64,000 bases of DNA from positions 1,922,001 through 1,986,000 of the forward strand of contig NC_072896.1 of assembly GCF_027943255.1 (NCBI RefSeq). Reading direction: 5' to 3'. Of this stretch, positions 34,743 to 45,208 are shown in pieces (positions within the stretch are counted from its first letter, which is position 1; every line of letters begins with the position of its first letter). The notes below the pieces were generated by a model, which worked only from the letters and a program-made list of their open reading frames with translations, had not been told where the DNA came from and did not search any database. The DNA comes from Anastrepha obliqua. Its lineage: Eukaryota; Arthropoda; Insecta; Diptera; Tephritidae. A program made the position numbers and the translations under genes.

Positions 34743-35650
34743 TAAAGGGTGGTTAAGTTTCAAGGACCGGTGTTGACTTTCAATAAAATACAATTTTTTT
34801 TTAGGAAATTATTATCATTTCGCTTTATTATGATAATATTGGTATGGTTCAATTACGTATGGAACAAAATATCGGCCAAATAGCCGCCGCGACCTCGGCG
34901 GCACACTGCGAAGGACCAAATTTTCGATGACGCTGAGGCATAATTACGGCTCTATGCCGTTAGTGTGCCGAATCATCTCATCCTTTAGCTCTTGAATTGT
35001 TGCTGGCTTATCGACGTACACCTTTTCTTTCAAATAACCCCTAAGAAAGAAGTCCAACGGTGTCATGATCTTGGCGGCCAATTGACATCGCCGCGACGTG
35101 AGATTATTCGGCCATCAAATTTTTCGCGCAAAAGAGTCATTGTTTCGTTAGCTGTGTAACAAGTGGCACCGTCCTGTTCAAACCACATATCGTCCACATC
35201 CATATCTTCCAATTCGGACCATGAAAAGTTCGTTATCATCTCACGATAGCGAACACTATTCACAGTAACTACTTGACCGGCCTCATTTTGGAAAAAATAC
35301 GGCCCAATGCTGCCGCCGGCCCATAAACCGCACCAGACAGTCACTCTTTGTGGGTGCGTTGGTTTTTCGGCAATCACTCTGGGATTATCATTCGCCCAAT
35401 TCTGCTAATTGACGAGTCCACTGAGGTGAAAATGTGCCTCATCACTGAAATCACGAAGTGCGCGATATGCATTTTGATTTGAACGCCCGTTTTCATAATA
35501 ACTTTAACGCGTTGCTCGATTGTGTATCTTCCCACGGTTCAAATTGAGTTAGTCTGAAATTGAAAAATATCAAATAAAATGTAGAAAAAGACTTAATGTT
35601 TAGGTGTGGTTTATATTCAACATCGGCCCTTAAAATTTAACCACCCTTTA
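34743..35650 (-). mobile_element. Tc1/mariner-superfamily element with both ends
   Basis: Both ends read taaagggtggttaa going inward, from 34743 and, reversed, from 35650. TA duplications lie at 34741-34742 and 35651-35652. The element is 908 bp, shorter than a full-length element of about 1.3 kb, so it has lost sequence, mainly the N-terminal part. It inserted next to, or into, the (TA)n tail of a SINE. A second copy lies at 1-488. Confidence 0.9.
34850..35541 (-). pseudogene. Transposase catalytic domain, frameshifted
   Basis: The enzyme would cut and paste the element through a DDE/DDD core. The minus strand shows ISDEAHFHLSG (first Asp), a stop, NDNPRVIAEKPTHPQRVTVW, CGLWAGGSIGPYFF, and DDMWFEQDGATCYTANETMT (second Asp). 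It then reads NWPPRS, where about 7 bases are lost. The next frame gives TPLDFFL (third Asp), LKEKVYVDKPATIQEL and on to about 34850. The spacing between the second and third Asp would be close to 41 if the lost bases are counted, unlike the 34 of classic mariner. That suggests a DD41D-type group, by inference. The N-terminal DNA-binding arm is missing. Confidence 0.82.
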
Positions 35651-35739
35651 TACTCGTATTTATCTTTAAAAGCAGATCTCTGTAAGCAACTTATTCGAAA
35701 GATTTACAAATTTTAAAGTTTTTAATAATTGATTTGGAA

Positions 35740-36065
35740 CCAGCCGGTTGCTGATATTATGGAAGGCGTTATGATTATGCGATCGGATCTGTACATCTGT
35801 TGCGTCTCTATCTAAAGCGCGGAATAATTAGCCAATTTGATAAAGTAGCTGGGCTGCATATTTCGGTTAAGCGGTATGGCCACATTTATAATATCAATTC
35901 CTTTTCTCCTTATCGTAAATAGCGATATCTGGACTGCTCTCCGTGCCTGTTTTGCCAGTGTAGATGGTCCTATCGCAGTAAAGTTGTGCATCCTTATTTT
36001 CAAGCACTTCCACCGGGTAATACTTAAATTAAAGTCGATTTTTATCTGCAAGCCCATATAGCTTT
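35740..36065 (-). pseudogene. R2/R4-like LINE endonuclease fragment
   Basis: On the minus strand one frame reads KYYPVEVLENKDAQLYCDRT and then SSPDIAIYDKEKRN. A one-base shift continues GIDIINVAIPLNRN and FIKLANYSAL. The pattern DRT...PDI...(D/N)VAIP followed by KxAxY resembles the PD-(D/E)xK, restriction-like endonuclease at the C-terminus of R2/NeSL-type LINEs, which nicks the target to start insertion. The PD of the motif is present, but the Asp expected before VAIP is Asn here. There is no polymerase nearby, so this is a short relic. I base this on motif order only. Confidence 0.5.
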
Positions 36066-37309
36066 GCAATTTCCAGATGAATAATTTTAACCATTTAACC
36101 ACGAGATGTGCATTCATGAGCTGCCCTGCAATCATATACTCTTTTATGTTATTTCATTTTTTTTGTGTTTTTTCTTTGCTTTTATCTTATTTATTTATTT
36201 ATTCTTTATTTTTCAAATGCTTCAATCATTCATTAAACCAGCAAAGTACGGACATTTTTATTTTCTTTCTCTTTTGAATTGCACGTCTTTCCCATTTCCA
36301 ACTAAATCGAACAGTAATTTAAAGAATTCGAAATATTTGTAAATTTCAATATTTTAATTTGAATGACACAACTTCTCCATTTCATGAAGTTACAGTCTGC
36401 ATTGGTAAAACTACGAAATCAATTTCAAATATAAAATTGTAAGCCATATAAATAAATGACATGATTGGCTTGCGGCAATCAACTCCAAAATGTGTAGTGA
36501 AGCACTCTGTTCACACGCCAGGGACGCTTTTAATAATGTCACGAGTCACTGATTTGCTTTCGCAATTGACAATTTCCAGCACTTCGCTGCACTTCATGAC
36601 ACGTAAAAAATAAATGGGCCTAATTTCTAACTACATTCGAAAATATTTCAACAGCATGGGAAACTTTTTACGAAAATGTTCCAAAGTGTTGTTCGCAGCT
36701 TTAGTAGTTTGTGAAAGGCACCTGATATCATTAGATTTAATTTTTTGTTATGCTACAACAAATTAAAGAGGTAGAAACCCCAGGTAAAAGAAAAGGCACA
36801 GACGCACCTTCATACGTACAAATGTGATGAAATAAAATTGAGTTTTTTATGTTTATGTGTTCGTACTCACGCGTGTTTGCCTTTCAAAAGCTCAATATGT
36901 GCAAGCGTAATTTACAAATATGTTTTTTACCTACAAAAACACTTTTTCACACACTACTTTATGTATTTGCAATTTCACGCCTCTTGAATTGCATTGCAGC
37001 GAAATGCACTGCAATGCGGAATAAAACAAAAACATAAATAAAAGTTGATTGCGCTGTTGAGTGGTCATAAAATGGCAAATAAGGCGTGAATGAGAAAGGG
37101 GCGAGTGGCCAGTGTACTGCTTAATCTTATATTTATTTATTTATTGATATATATATGTATATATGTATATATGTATTAGGGTGGGTCTTTTTACATAAAA
37201 TTATAAGAAAAAAAGTCCACCAGAGCATAGCTCCAAGCCAATTTCAAGCTCTCCAAATTTTGAAAAAAAGCTATCTTCAATTAATACGAAATTACTATTT
37301 AAATCACTA
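36066..37309. other. Non-coding stretch with AT microsatellites
   Basis: No gene. (TTTA)n and (TATG)n runs occur at 37130-37173. At 37176 tattagggtgggtc resembles a transposon terminus, but no partner was found. Confidence 0.45.
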
Positions 37310-37572
37310 CAGGGTGGGCCAAATAAGACCTACTAATGTTAAGCACAAATAACTTTTTTTTTTTTTAACATATTTATTTTTCTCTTTTTGTGGGTTATAA
37401 TTGAATTGTTGGAAATTTATTATGGAACCCTACATTGATTAAAAACTTTTTGCGGCCAATGGCGGAGCAGTATCCTAATTTGTGGTTTCAACAAGATGGA
37501 GCAACTACGCATACTGCTAGGCAAACTATGGACCTGCTGCGTAGTAGTAGTAGGTCTTATTTGGCCACCCTG
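37310..37572 (+). mobile_element. 263-bp miniature Tc1/mariner element with coding remnant
   Basis: The terminal inverted repeats cagggtgggccaaataagac (from 37310) and, reversed, cagggtggccaaataagacc (from 37572) extend for about 26 bp with one indel. TA flanks both sides (37308-37309 and 37573-37574). The interior on + still reads NLWFQQDGATTHTARQTMDL, the segment around the second catalytic Asp of an IS630/Tc1/mariner transposase. This shows how a MITE-like element arose by deletion from a coding parent. Confidence 0.88.
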
Positions 37573-37574
37573 TA

Positions 37575-38718
37575 CTAACCAAAGTACAATGAATGTTATT
37601 TTTTAATACAGCCGAGCACTTGGGAATTTTGTGGTACGAAGAATTTATTTTTAATATCTATTTTTTTATTAAAGAAACCCATGATGGTGCCATAAAGCAA
37701 ATTATTTGTAATTTTTTCTTGACTGCAATAGCAAAAGGGAATGCGCGCTAATCAAACTAGAACTTGCAAAAAAGACTGTAAACTTTAATATTAAATTTAG
37801 AAATATTTAAAAATTTAAAATTTTTTTTTTTTTTCATATGTACAATTTTTTTTACAATTAAGAAGGTTTTTTTTTCAATTATTATAGTTCTAGATATTTT
37901 TTACTTTCAACATTAGGTGCTTATCTTTTTTCTTATAAATTACTGATAACTTCTTTCAAAATTAGGGTGGCTAGAAATTGACTTTAGAGCTGTGCTGAAA
38001 ATCCGAATGTGCTGGGAACGATATCGGAGCAAATGATTCCATACAAATTTACCGCCCGAACATATACACATAACATTATATACATTACATAGCCAAGGCT
38101 AATTTTTGTAGAGCGCAAATAACGAGTACCTTGAAAATTTAAATTTTTGAGAACTGGTCAAAAATATACAATATTTAGCTTTGATTTTGCTTTATAGTAT
38201 TGCATTCGAATGGTTGAGTGTCTAAAACTACTTCAAAATCAAAATGATTTAGTCGAAGTCCTACAAAAATGCAAACTATGCAGCAGTCATTCTGATTTAT
38301 GAATTGGTATTCCAAGGAAGAAGTAACACCAGTTCGGAAGAGTCTAGAATTGGGCCAGTTGCAAAAGGCCAGTTAGAAATGTTAGCAAAAGAAATATTTC
38401 ATTATGATTGTTGCTAATATACCTTTAAATACGTCGCCGTCTCAACGCATTTCTGGCATCCCCAATTAGAACTCTATTTGCTAAAACAAGCCTGGGCTCA
38501 AAATTTTCTATTGAGTAACAGAAACTGAATGGGAACTTATAGCCAACGTCTTAAACAAAAAAATCCATCTCCGTTCACGTGTTTTAGACAAATAGTTTGC
38601 CATAAGCGAATACCTCAACCGACATGAGCGATATGACGTTGCGCCTTATTTTCCAAATAATTTGTCCATCGATTCACAAAAACTTTGTAACAAAACAGCG
38701 GGCCTGAACAAACATACT
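37575..38718. other. Non-coding stretch
   Basis: No gene recognised. AT-rich to 38000. At about 38300-38700 composition is more even but yields no recognisable product. Confidence 0.45.
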
Positions 38719-38732
38719 TGTTAAGGTCACTA

Positions 38733-39316
38733 GGTAGGTAGGTAAGATGGCAAGAGTACCCCAGGTACGCTACAAGTAGCACTTACGTGCCGTTTTGATA
38801 CCATAGAGTGGACCACTACCTGTGAAAGGATTAAGGAAGGAGATAAGACCGTCTACAGCCATCCAGTGCTGTTGATGTAGCGGAGGAGAGAAAAGGGATC
38901 TAGGCTGGAGAATTTCGTCAAGTCATCCCCAAAGGGAACGCTGAGGAATCTCAAGCGCCTAGCCGCCAAAGCCGGACATCTGCAGAGAAAGTGTACCACA
39001 GTCTCTTTCTCTGTAGGATCCCCACAGCTTCTGCAGTGGGGGTTGTACGGAATTCCAAGCTTCTCCGCGTGAGTGCCGATCACCCAGTGGCCAGTAATCA
39101 CCGCGATGAGTTTGGAAATTGAGTGGCGGGGGGTTCCCATCACCTTAAGCGTTCTGTTTATGTCATATTGAGGCCATAGTGCTTTTGAAATGGCACATGA
39201 TGAGACAGACTTCCATCTGTCTTGCGCTTTTCTTAGAAAGAAGTTGTGTAGTTTCCCTTTAACGACGGCCAAGGGGATACCGATGTCTGAGAAGAGGGCA
39301 GCTGGACTCGGTTCTG
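38733..39316 (-). mobile_element. 5'-truncated RNase H-LINE with 14-bp target duplication
   Basis: tgttaaggtcacta occurs on both sides, at 38719-38732 and 39317-39330. On the minus strand the copy begins in the C-terminal coding region and ends with tandem TACC units, seen on + as ggtaggtaggta from 38733. It belongs to the same family as the element at 49109-50736, with similar coding and 3' untranslated sequence. Confidence 0.92.
38853..39316 (-). pseudogene. LINE C-terminal domain (post-RNase H, CCHC knuckle)
   Basis: The minus-strand frame shows the region after RNase H: TEPSPAALFSDIGIPLAVVK, KLHNFFLRKAQDRWKS, then TPRHSISKLIAVITGHWVIG, and the cysteine-histidine cluster CRSCGDPTEKETVVHFLCRC near the end. 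It stops after LLRYINSTGWL at 38853. The cluster probably binds nucleic acid during target-primed insertion. The frame is open throughout this part, and truncation at insertion, not later decay, removed the polymerase. The Met at 39362 lies outside the element and is not a true start. Confidence 0.85.
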
Positions 39317-39330
39317 TGTTAAGGTCACTA

Positions 39331-39626
39331 ATCAGGATAGAAATGAAAAGTATAAAAACCATTTAAATCCAGATACAATCAAATTAACCAATAAGGGCAG
39401 AAAAATGCTATTTCCGAAAAACAACACTCGCAGCATTCATGTGTCACGCGTTGGACTTGCGATATTAACCCACGAAGATGATTTTCAGGAAAGCCAAGAA
39501 ACATCTGTCCCTGGTTTACATAACTTTCCACTACTGACAACTTTACGGACGAATGTACTTTCCTTCGAAGTAAAAGGAGCCAACATTTCAAATACATAAA
39601 ACTATTTTATTTGCATTTTATTTTGA
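39331..39626. other. Short non-coding stretch
   Basis: Nothing recognised between the LINE insertion and the next repeat. Confidence 0.45.
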
Positions 39627-40130
39627 GGCGTTAGGGGTAGTCAGAGGCCCTACAAAATTATGATTTTCCATCATTTTTTTTTGCAAGTCAATTGGTTTAT
39701 TTTATAAAAATAAAAACATAGCATTAATATATTATGTTTCGACTTGACTTTAGCAAAATTTCAAAAAAAAAAATACAAACAAAAATTAATAATTCTAAAA
39801 GTTATCGTTGTTTGTGTGGAGAAATTCATCTAAAATCAATTGGAGAAGAGAAATTAGTTTTATTATAATAAAAAATAATCTTTGGTCTGATCGATGGTTT
39901 TTCTTATTTTCCAAAATTAACAATATGGCGGCCCCAGGTAATACTTTTCAGATTTTCGAAAAAAACCGGCATTTAATTGTTAAAAATTGTTAAAATTTTT
40001 GAAAAAATCCTTTGTGCCTGTTTTTTATGTTTTTCAAAGCAGTATCAATTTTATTGAATCTACCAAGCGGTTTTTAAGTTACAGTGATCAGCAGTTCAAA
40101 AAACATAGTTATGGGAAAAACGCAGTCTCA
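39627..40130 (+). mobile_element. Truncated copy of the 45.2-kb TTAA-type element
   Basis: Begins cgttaggggtagtcagaggc and matches, in order, the reverse complement of 46119 down to about 45440. Shared blocks include gtttcgacttgactttagca, aagttatcg, ccaaaattaacaatatggcg and cagttcaaaaaacatag. It then loses similarity, so the far end is missing. The left flank is ttga rather than TTAA. Confidence 0.75.
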
Positions 40131-41122
40131 GTGTTTCAGTATTTTATAATAAATCAACGCACATTAAATAAATTAATTACAATTCTTATCAGTTCTCACA
40201 TGAAGCAAATATTTATAAGCAATGAATTTAAGCATAAAAGATAGGATTTAAAACTGAAACTAAAGTTAAAATCAGCACCCAATATTTAGCAGAAATTATA
40301 ATTCCTTACATCATAGAATGGAATGAATGGATGCCTACGAAACTTAGTTATTTTAGGCGCCTTCGATTCGCCACTTCTATGCTCGCTTTCTCTGGGCTCT
40401 GCTCGCATGACGAACAATTTGCATGTGAGAGCAACAACAAAGCTATTCAGAAGGAAACTGGCATAACTCACTATTTTCAATCCTGCCAACTCTCTTGCCT
40501 CATATTAGGAAATTTTCATTAGATCGCGTTCAAACAGGTCTACTTTTGTTGACTCAAGTCTTAACTTGTTGAAGACGGGTAGACTAAGAAAAGAGAGGGC
40601 ACCGAGTTGTTTGTGTTCAGTCTAAACGCTTTGGGCCCTGGTTTTCTCAATGCTGACTAAAAACTAAACAAAAAATGTAAACTCAGGAGTTCCAGTGTGT
40701 GGAAATGACAAGCAACACAAAAAGAAAATTCGTAAAGTTGAATCAAAAAAAGTTTCCCTGCATTAGCACAGTATTACTGAGGCTTAGCACCACTTTCCCA
40801 GTATTGTGCACATATTTTCCTCTTATATCTTCGCCTCTCGCTAACACTGGGCGAATCGAAGACGTCTTTTGACTTCTCGTAAATATATTTTAGTATCTAC
40901 GCAACTTAAGAAATTTTATTCGAAAAACATCGATAAAATATTTAGCTTTCTTTCTTATCATTAGTATTTAAACAATAATACAAATAGTATTGTAATAATA
41001 ATAATTGAAACAAAATATAATTGATGATGATATTTTGATTTTTTTATATAGTCAGCCTAGTTTTGAGACACGAGTCAGTAGTATGTAGTCCCTGGACTTG
41101 TGATAGACAGAAATCAATACAA
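40131..41122. other. Non-coding stretch
   Basis: No gene recognised. AT-rich, with a more balanced block at 40340-40660. Confidence 0.45.
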
Positions 41123-41806
41123 AATATTTCTTTATTTAAAAGTAATGAGCCTCCTCGCGCGGAGCGTCTGCCAAGTGATCAACCGAATCGGCTGGTGGGG
41201 GAAAATGATCGTTGGACTTTCCCCTTCCACCAGAAATCAGTCCCAGTTCGCTGGCAACAGCAGTGCAGTCAACATCGCTCCGCGCGTGAAAGCTGATTTA
41301 AAAGTGTGTTAGGATTTTGCAGTGGCGAAAATGCAGCGATCGTTGGAGCAACGTTTCGTTGGGCATCGTCCACAAGGAGTTTGTACCTCCAGGAAGGGGT
41401 TCGGCCCAACCTCGTCAACAATTGGACTCTTCATCACGACAATGCGCCGGCGCACATCGCCTTCCTCTGCACCTCTGCATTGGCCAAGATGTTGGTTCCG
41501 GTGCTTCCCCACCCTCCCTACAGCCCAGACCTGCCCCCTCCGGACTTCTTCTTGTTCCCGCGCCTGAAAAGAAAGCTGAAGGGGAGGCGTTTCGACTCCA
41601 TCGAGACGATCCAAAAAACTGTGACAGCCGAATTGAACGCGATTCCGGCGGATGAGTTTAAAAATGTTTCCTGCAGTGGAAGGACCGCTACCAGCGGTGT
41701 ATTGACGCTCAAGGATCCTATTTTGAAGAATATTAGTTGTATAAGCCAGAAGGTTTAATAAAACTGCTTAAAAAAATAAGGCTCATTACTTTTCAATCAA
41801 ACCCTG
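41123..41806 (+). mobile_element. GC-rich, internally deleted mariner-type element
   Basis: The right terminus, read inward, is cagggtttgattgaaaagta followed by atgagcc (41806 back to about 41780) and is followed by TA. The left end keeps only aaaagtaatgagcc (41139-41152) of it. The interior is strikingly richer in GC than everything around. It contains transposase pieces on + with a large central deletion. Confidence 0.82.
41331..41736 (+). pseudogene. Mariner-type transposase, internally deleted
   Basis: Starts ATG at 41331 with MQRSLEQR, a typical front. It jumps by deletion to GIVHKEFVPPG near 41360-41395, losing the DNA-binding domains and the first catalytic Asp. A frameshift leads to RPNLVNNWTLHHDNAPAH (second Asp), then PYSPDLPPPDFFLFPRLKRK (third Asp, 34 residues on: DD34D), FDSIETIQKTV and ADEFK. 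A one-base loss there shifts the last part, CFLQWKDRYQRCIDAQGSYF, which ends at TAG 41734-41736. It cannot be active. The open frames on the other strand over this region come from its GC-rich codons. Confidence 0.85.
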
Positions 41807-42009
41807 TATGATGTTATTTGTCAGTGAACTTGTTCCCTACATGCTCAAAGTATTTGCTTCGTAATCTTATATAAGCTTTCTGTGGGTTACTTCTTGGTAA
41901 GATAGCTGAAGAAGAAATTTTTTGGTACCTGTTTATGTCATGAGAAAAGATACAACAAACTAAACCATTCAAATCTATATAAGTTAATAAGAATAGTGGA
42001 AAGCTTTTA

Positions 42010-42194
42010 TTTCAACATCGAGTGGATGAATAAAAAGACGACGCCCACGAAAGAAATGGTTAGATGACGTTGAATCAGATCTTAAGGAAATGGACGTGTA
42101 CAACTGGAGAGTAAGAACTAAATAGAATAAAGTGGAGAAAAGTTGTTAATGGAGCTATGGTCCATCGCGGATTGTGAAGCTAAGAAGAAGAGTT
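42010..42194 (+). pseudogene. LINE C-terminal tail with AAG-rich 3' end
   Basis: On + the frame RRRPRKKWLDDVESDLKEMD then VYNWRVRT is the basic C-terminus seen in endonuclease/reverse-transcriptase LINEs. The frame then breaks. The fragment ends gaagctaagaagaagag at 42178-42192, like the AAG-tailed copy at 12580-13035. A SINE in the opposite direction begins within 15 bp. Confidence 0.7.
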
Positions 42195-42202
42195 GTAAGT
42201 GT

Positions 42203-42507
42203 AATTGACACTTACACCCATTTGTTCGGTGTTTGACAGAGCTCGTTTTCCTTTTTATGGTATGCGTCTTGCTGTTTTTCCACAAATGGAGGGACCTACA
42301 GTTTATTCCAAATCCGAACACAGGCTTTTTACGAGGTACTTTTAATGGCAGAAATTCATGCGGAGATTTTCCAATGCCTGCCGAGGGGCGACCACCGTTT
42401 GAAAAATTTGTGTTTTTTCTTTACATAGCTGTTTCATGCCTGGGGTATTAAACCAGGGCACTACTCAATAATAATCACGCACTAATCCATTTTGCTACGG
42501 CGGCCGC
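42203..42507 (-). mobile_element. SINE copy, near full length
   Basis: On the minus strand it runs from gcggccgccgtagcaaaatg through a decayed head, and the body (gtcgcccctcggcaggcatt) to acaccgaacaaatgggtgta. The B box is lost and the head diverged, so it is old. It lies head-to-tail against a LINE tail. Confidence 0.85.
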
Positions 42508-44589
42508 TATATAAATTAATCTTCCTTTTAATAAAAGTTGAAGAGTTGTCAGTAGGTAAAACAGGTACTTGCAGTTATGTTAGCATGTGACCTATACATT
42601 TGTATATATGTACATACGTAAGCCCTGTACTACATCAATGACCCGAAATTCCCTGAATGCAAATCGAATCAAAACCAAAAATTGCGCTAAATTAAGACCG
42701 CAAATATGATTTTATTTAACTCCTTTTACATTAAGCACCAATAAAGGATTGCGGAAAGAGCAATGAAAGTGAATGGAGAAACAATAACAACAAATGTAAA
42801 TACAAAATGTTAACAGTAGCAAAGCTGCCGATAATAGCCAGCTTAGTACATATTTGATTATGATTTTGATTGCATTGTTTGCATTGATTTTTGGCTTGTA
42901 ATGCACGAATGGTATCGATACCGTCACAACTCTGCCACTCTGGAATGTGCATTCTCGGATCCTGTGCAGTCACACATGTCTGTGTATGTGCTCGTGTAAG
43001 TGTATGTGTGCATTAGAAAGCAGTTTCGCTTCACTATTTGCAGTCGCTTAGCACTTCTAAAACAGTTTCAATGTTGACAGCAGTTCTTGTTTGGCGATTA
43101 TCGTAAAATTTTATGCACCGAGCGGAAAGTTTCTTTTTTTTTCTATAAATTTCTCAGTCGTCGCTAAACCAGCAAAGGAACTGTTTAAACTAATTTTAGT
43201 TACAAGCGTGTACACTTTTATATGCTCTTATTTTATTATCTTACTGTCTTTGTGCACGGAAACCAGCAGCAACTGCAGCCAGAGTTTGCTGGAGAAAACA
43301 GCTCAGAAACCTCGGCGTGTATGCAAAAGTGGTTAGAAATAAAGTAAACAAAGATCTCTCCACCTCGTTTGTAAACAAGTGACTGCAGCGCAAACTGCAA
43401 ATTGGCAAATACAATCATGATGTGACGCACCAAAGAATTCAGCCGCATTTGCTTGTCTGCTCTGTGGTTTTAACTACCCAATTTCTAGTTATTGCTTCTT
43501 TCTAGTTTGTTTTTTTCTGCTTTTTTTAGCGAAAATAGCATTGCCAATGTGTATGAAATGAATTTCTGTCGCAGGACAACAACTATTGGCAATTACTTGC
43601 CTCTTTAGATCGCCGGCAATCAAGTCTTAGTAATTTGGCAACAGCGAATTCAAAGTACGAGCAAGTGCAAGGGGGCACTGCTACTCTTGTTTACTTTAGA
43701 ACACAGCTCAAATACATTTAAACTTTTGGAAAAGGTCCACTTTCGGCAAGCAAAGAGCTGAGCGTAGTCATGCCCTGCAATTTCTTTTTTTACAGACTTT
43801 AGTGACACAATTGAAAACCTGCAATCGGAAACCATTTTCTTCGAATTTCGTCGAATCTAATTAATATATATCTGAAATTACCACAGACTGCGAGTACTTT
43901 CATTGGCGAGAAGATTGTTTTTGTTTTTGTGCATGCCTCAAGCGCTTCATTGAATGTATGAACGCGAGTGCAGTGTAATTATAATTACTAGTTGCCTTTA
44001 TTTTTGTTACAATATTCTAAAAACCAACTACCAACTAATGAACCAAAATAATCAGAACCACGAGGAAGTTGCTGGCAACTGCACTCAAAAACTTTTACCG
44101 GCTTATTGATTTTATTTAGCAGTGCACTGTGGTTTCCTTCGTACAAAAATAAAAATTAAAACGTCGCGATTTCCAAATTTATCTTTGAATGTCATAGACA
44201 AAATCAAAAATTTAAGCATTCAATTTAAATTATCTGTTCCATCTCCGAAATGAACTCATCCTCAGTACCTCAACTACGCGTCAACAAAGGTGACCGCAAC
44301 CCCGTACATATTTTTCATTATCTAATTGCTAATGCAAGCAAAATACCTGCGCCACCACATCTAAAAAAATCTTTCTGGAACAAAAACAAAGAGTAAAACA
44401 CAAATTTGTTAGGCTCATGTTCACATATGGATCAAAAGGTAACTTTCCAACATCCTTTGCAGTTAATTTTAAGGACGTGGTGGTTTTGAGAAAAGTATTA
44501 CTACAAAATCACTGATCCGTCTTTAGTAGTGGAATTATACTGATTTATCCAGCGTCTATTGTAACCTTTAAAGAAGAAAGGAAAGTTCT
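42508..44589. other. Non-coding stretch
   Basis: No gene recognised. Several short frames have no family similarity. GT-rich words occur at 42977-43010. Confidence 0.45.
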
Positions 44590-45110
44590 GCATTTGTAAT
44601 GATAGCCAACTGCTTTCGACGTACTACAAAATATTAGCAATAACAACCCGTCAGTAACGTGCAACGAGTAACGAGATTTGCTCATCAAAACACAAATTGA
44701 ATTGAATTGATGTGAATACCTGGCAAATGTGGAATTCCAGGCAATGAATGCGTTGACTTGGTTGCTACACACGCTGCCTCTACAGTATCTTGCGCTCTCG
44801 AAAAGCCGATGTGAAAAGGCTCATAACACAGCTCTACATAAAGAGACTTTACTTAAATGGAATGATTACCTCAACACTATACTACTATTAACCCTACCGA
44901 TTCCTGCTGAATCGAAAATTGGAGGTATTTTGATATTCACAAGGCTTTGTTTGGGCCATACGCAAGTGCCCCACGGTTACCTGCTGAACCATGGAGACGC
45001 ATATTGCTGCTTCTGCAAGGCTTCCACCTCATCAGTAAAACATATCCTAGATGACTGTTTTCAGTTTAACAGTAAAAGTCGAAGGGAAGGGACTAGCACA
45101 CCAGTCCATT
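44590..45110 (+). pseudogene. LINE RNase H end and C-terminal domain, frameshifted
   Basis: On +, TAFDVLQNISNNNPSV near 44600-44655 resembles the middle of an RNase H domain. IPGKCGIPGNECVDLVATHA (44718-44777) is its last part, with the final catalytic Asp in VDLVA. A frame change follows. The C-terminal region then reads GILIFTRLCLGHTQVPHGYL, AYCCFCKASTSSVKHILDDC and QFNSKSRREG, where the Cys/His cluster is the usual nucleic-acid-binding knuckle. The polymerase is absent and the copy is decayed. The family differs from the TACC-tailed one. Confidence 0.75.
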
Positions 45111-45208
45111 CGGAAGGAAAATTTGTATACTTTTTTCTTATCAAAAACAGCCGATGGTCTTGAGCTAGTGGTCTTATGACGTTATTTTTCGTATATTTAT
45201 TTTCTTAA

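Noticed and set aside
37176..37989. Outer element between tattagggtgggtc (37176) and ttagggtggc (37965)
   Set aside because: The two motifs are in the same orientation and similar for only about 10 bases, so they do not form inverted ends.
41309..41712. Long open frames on the minus strand across the GC-rich block
   Set aside because: They are antisense shadows of mariner transposase codons in GC-rich sequence.
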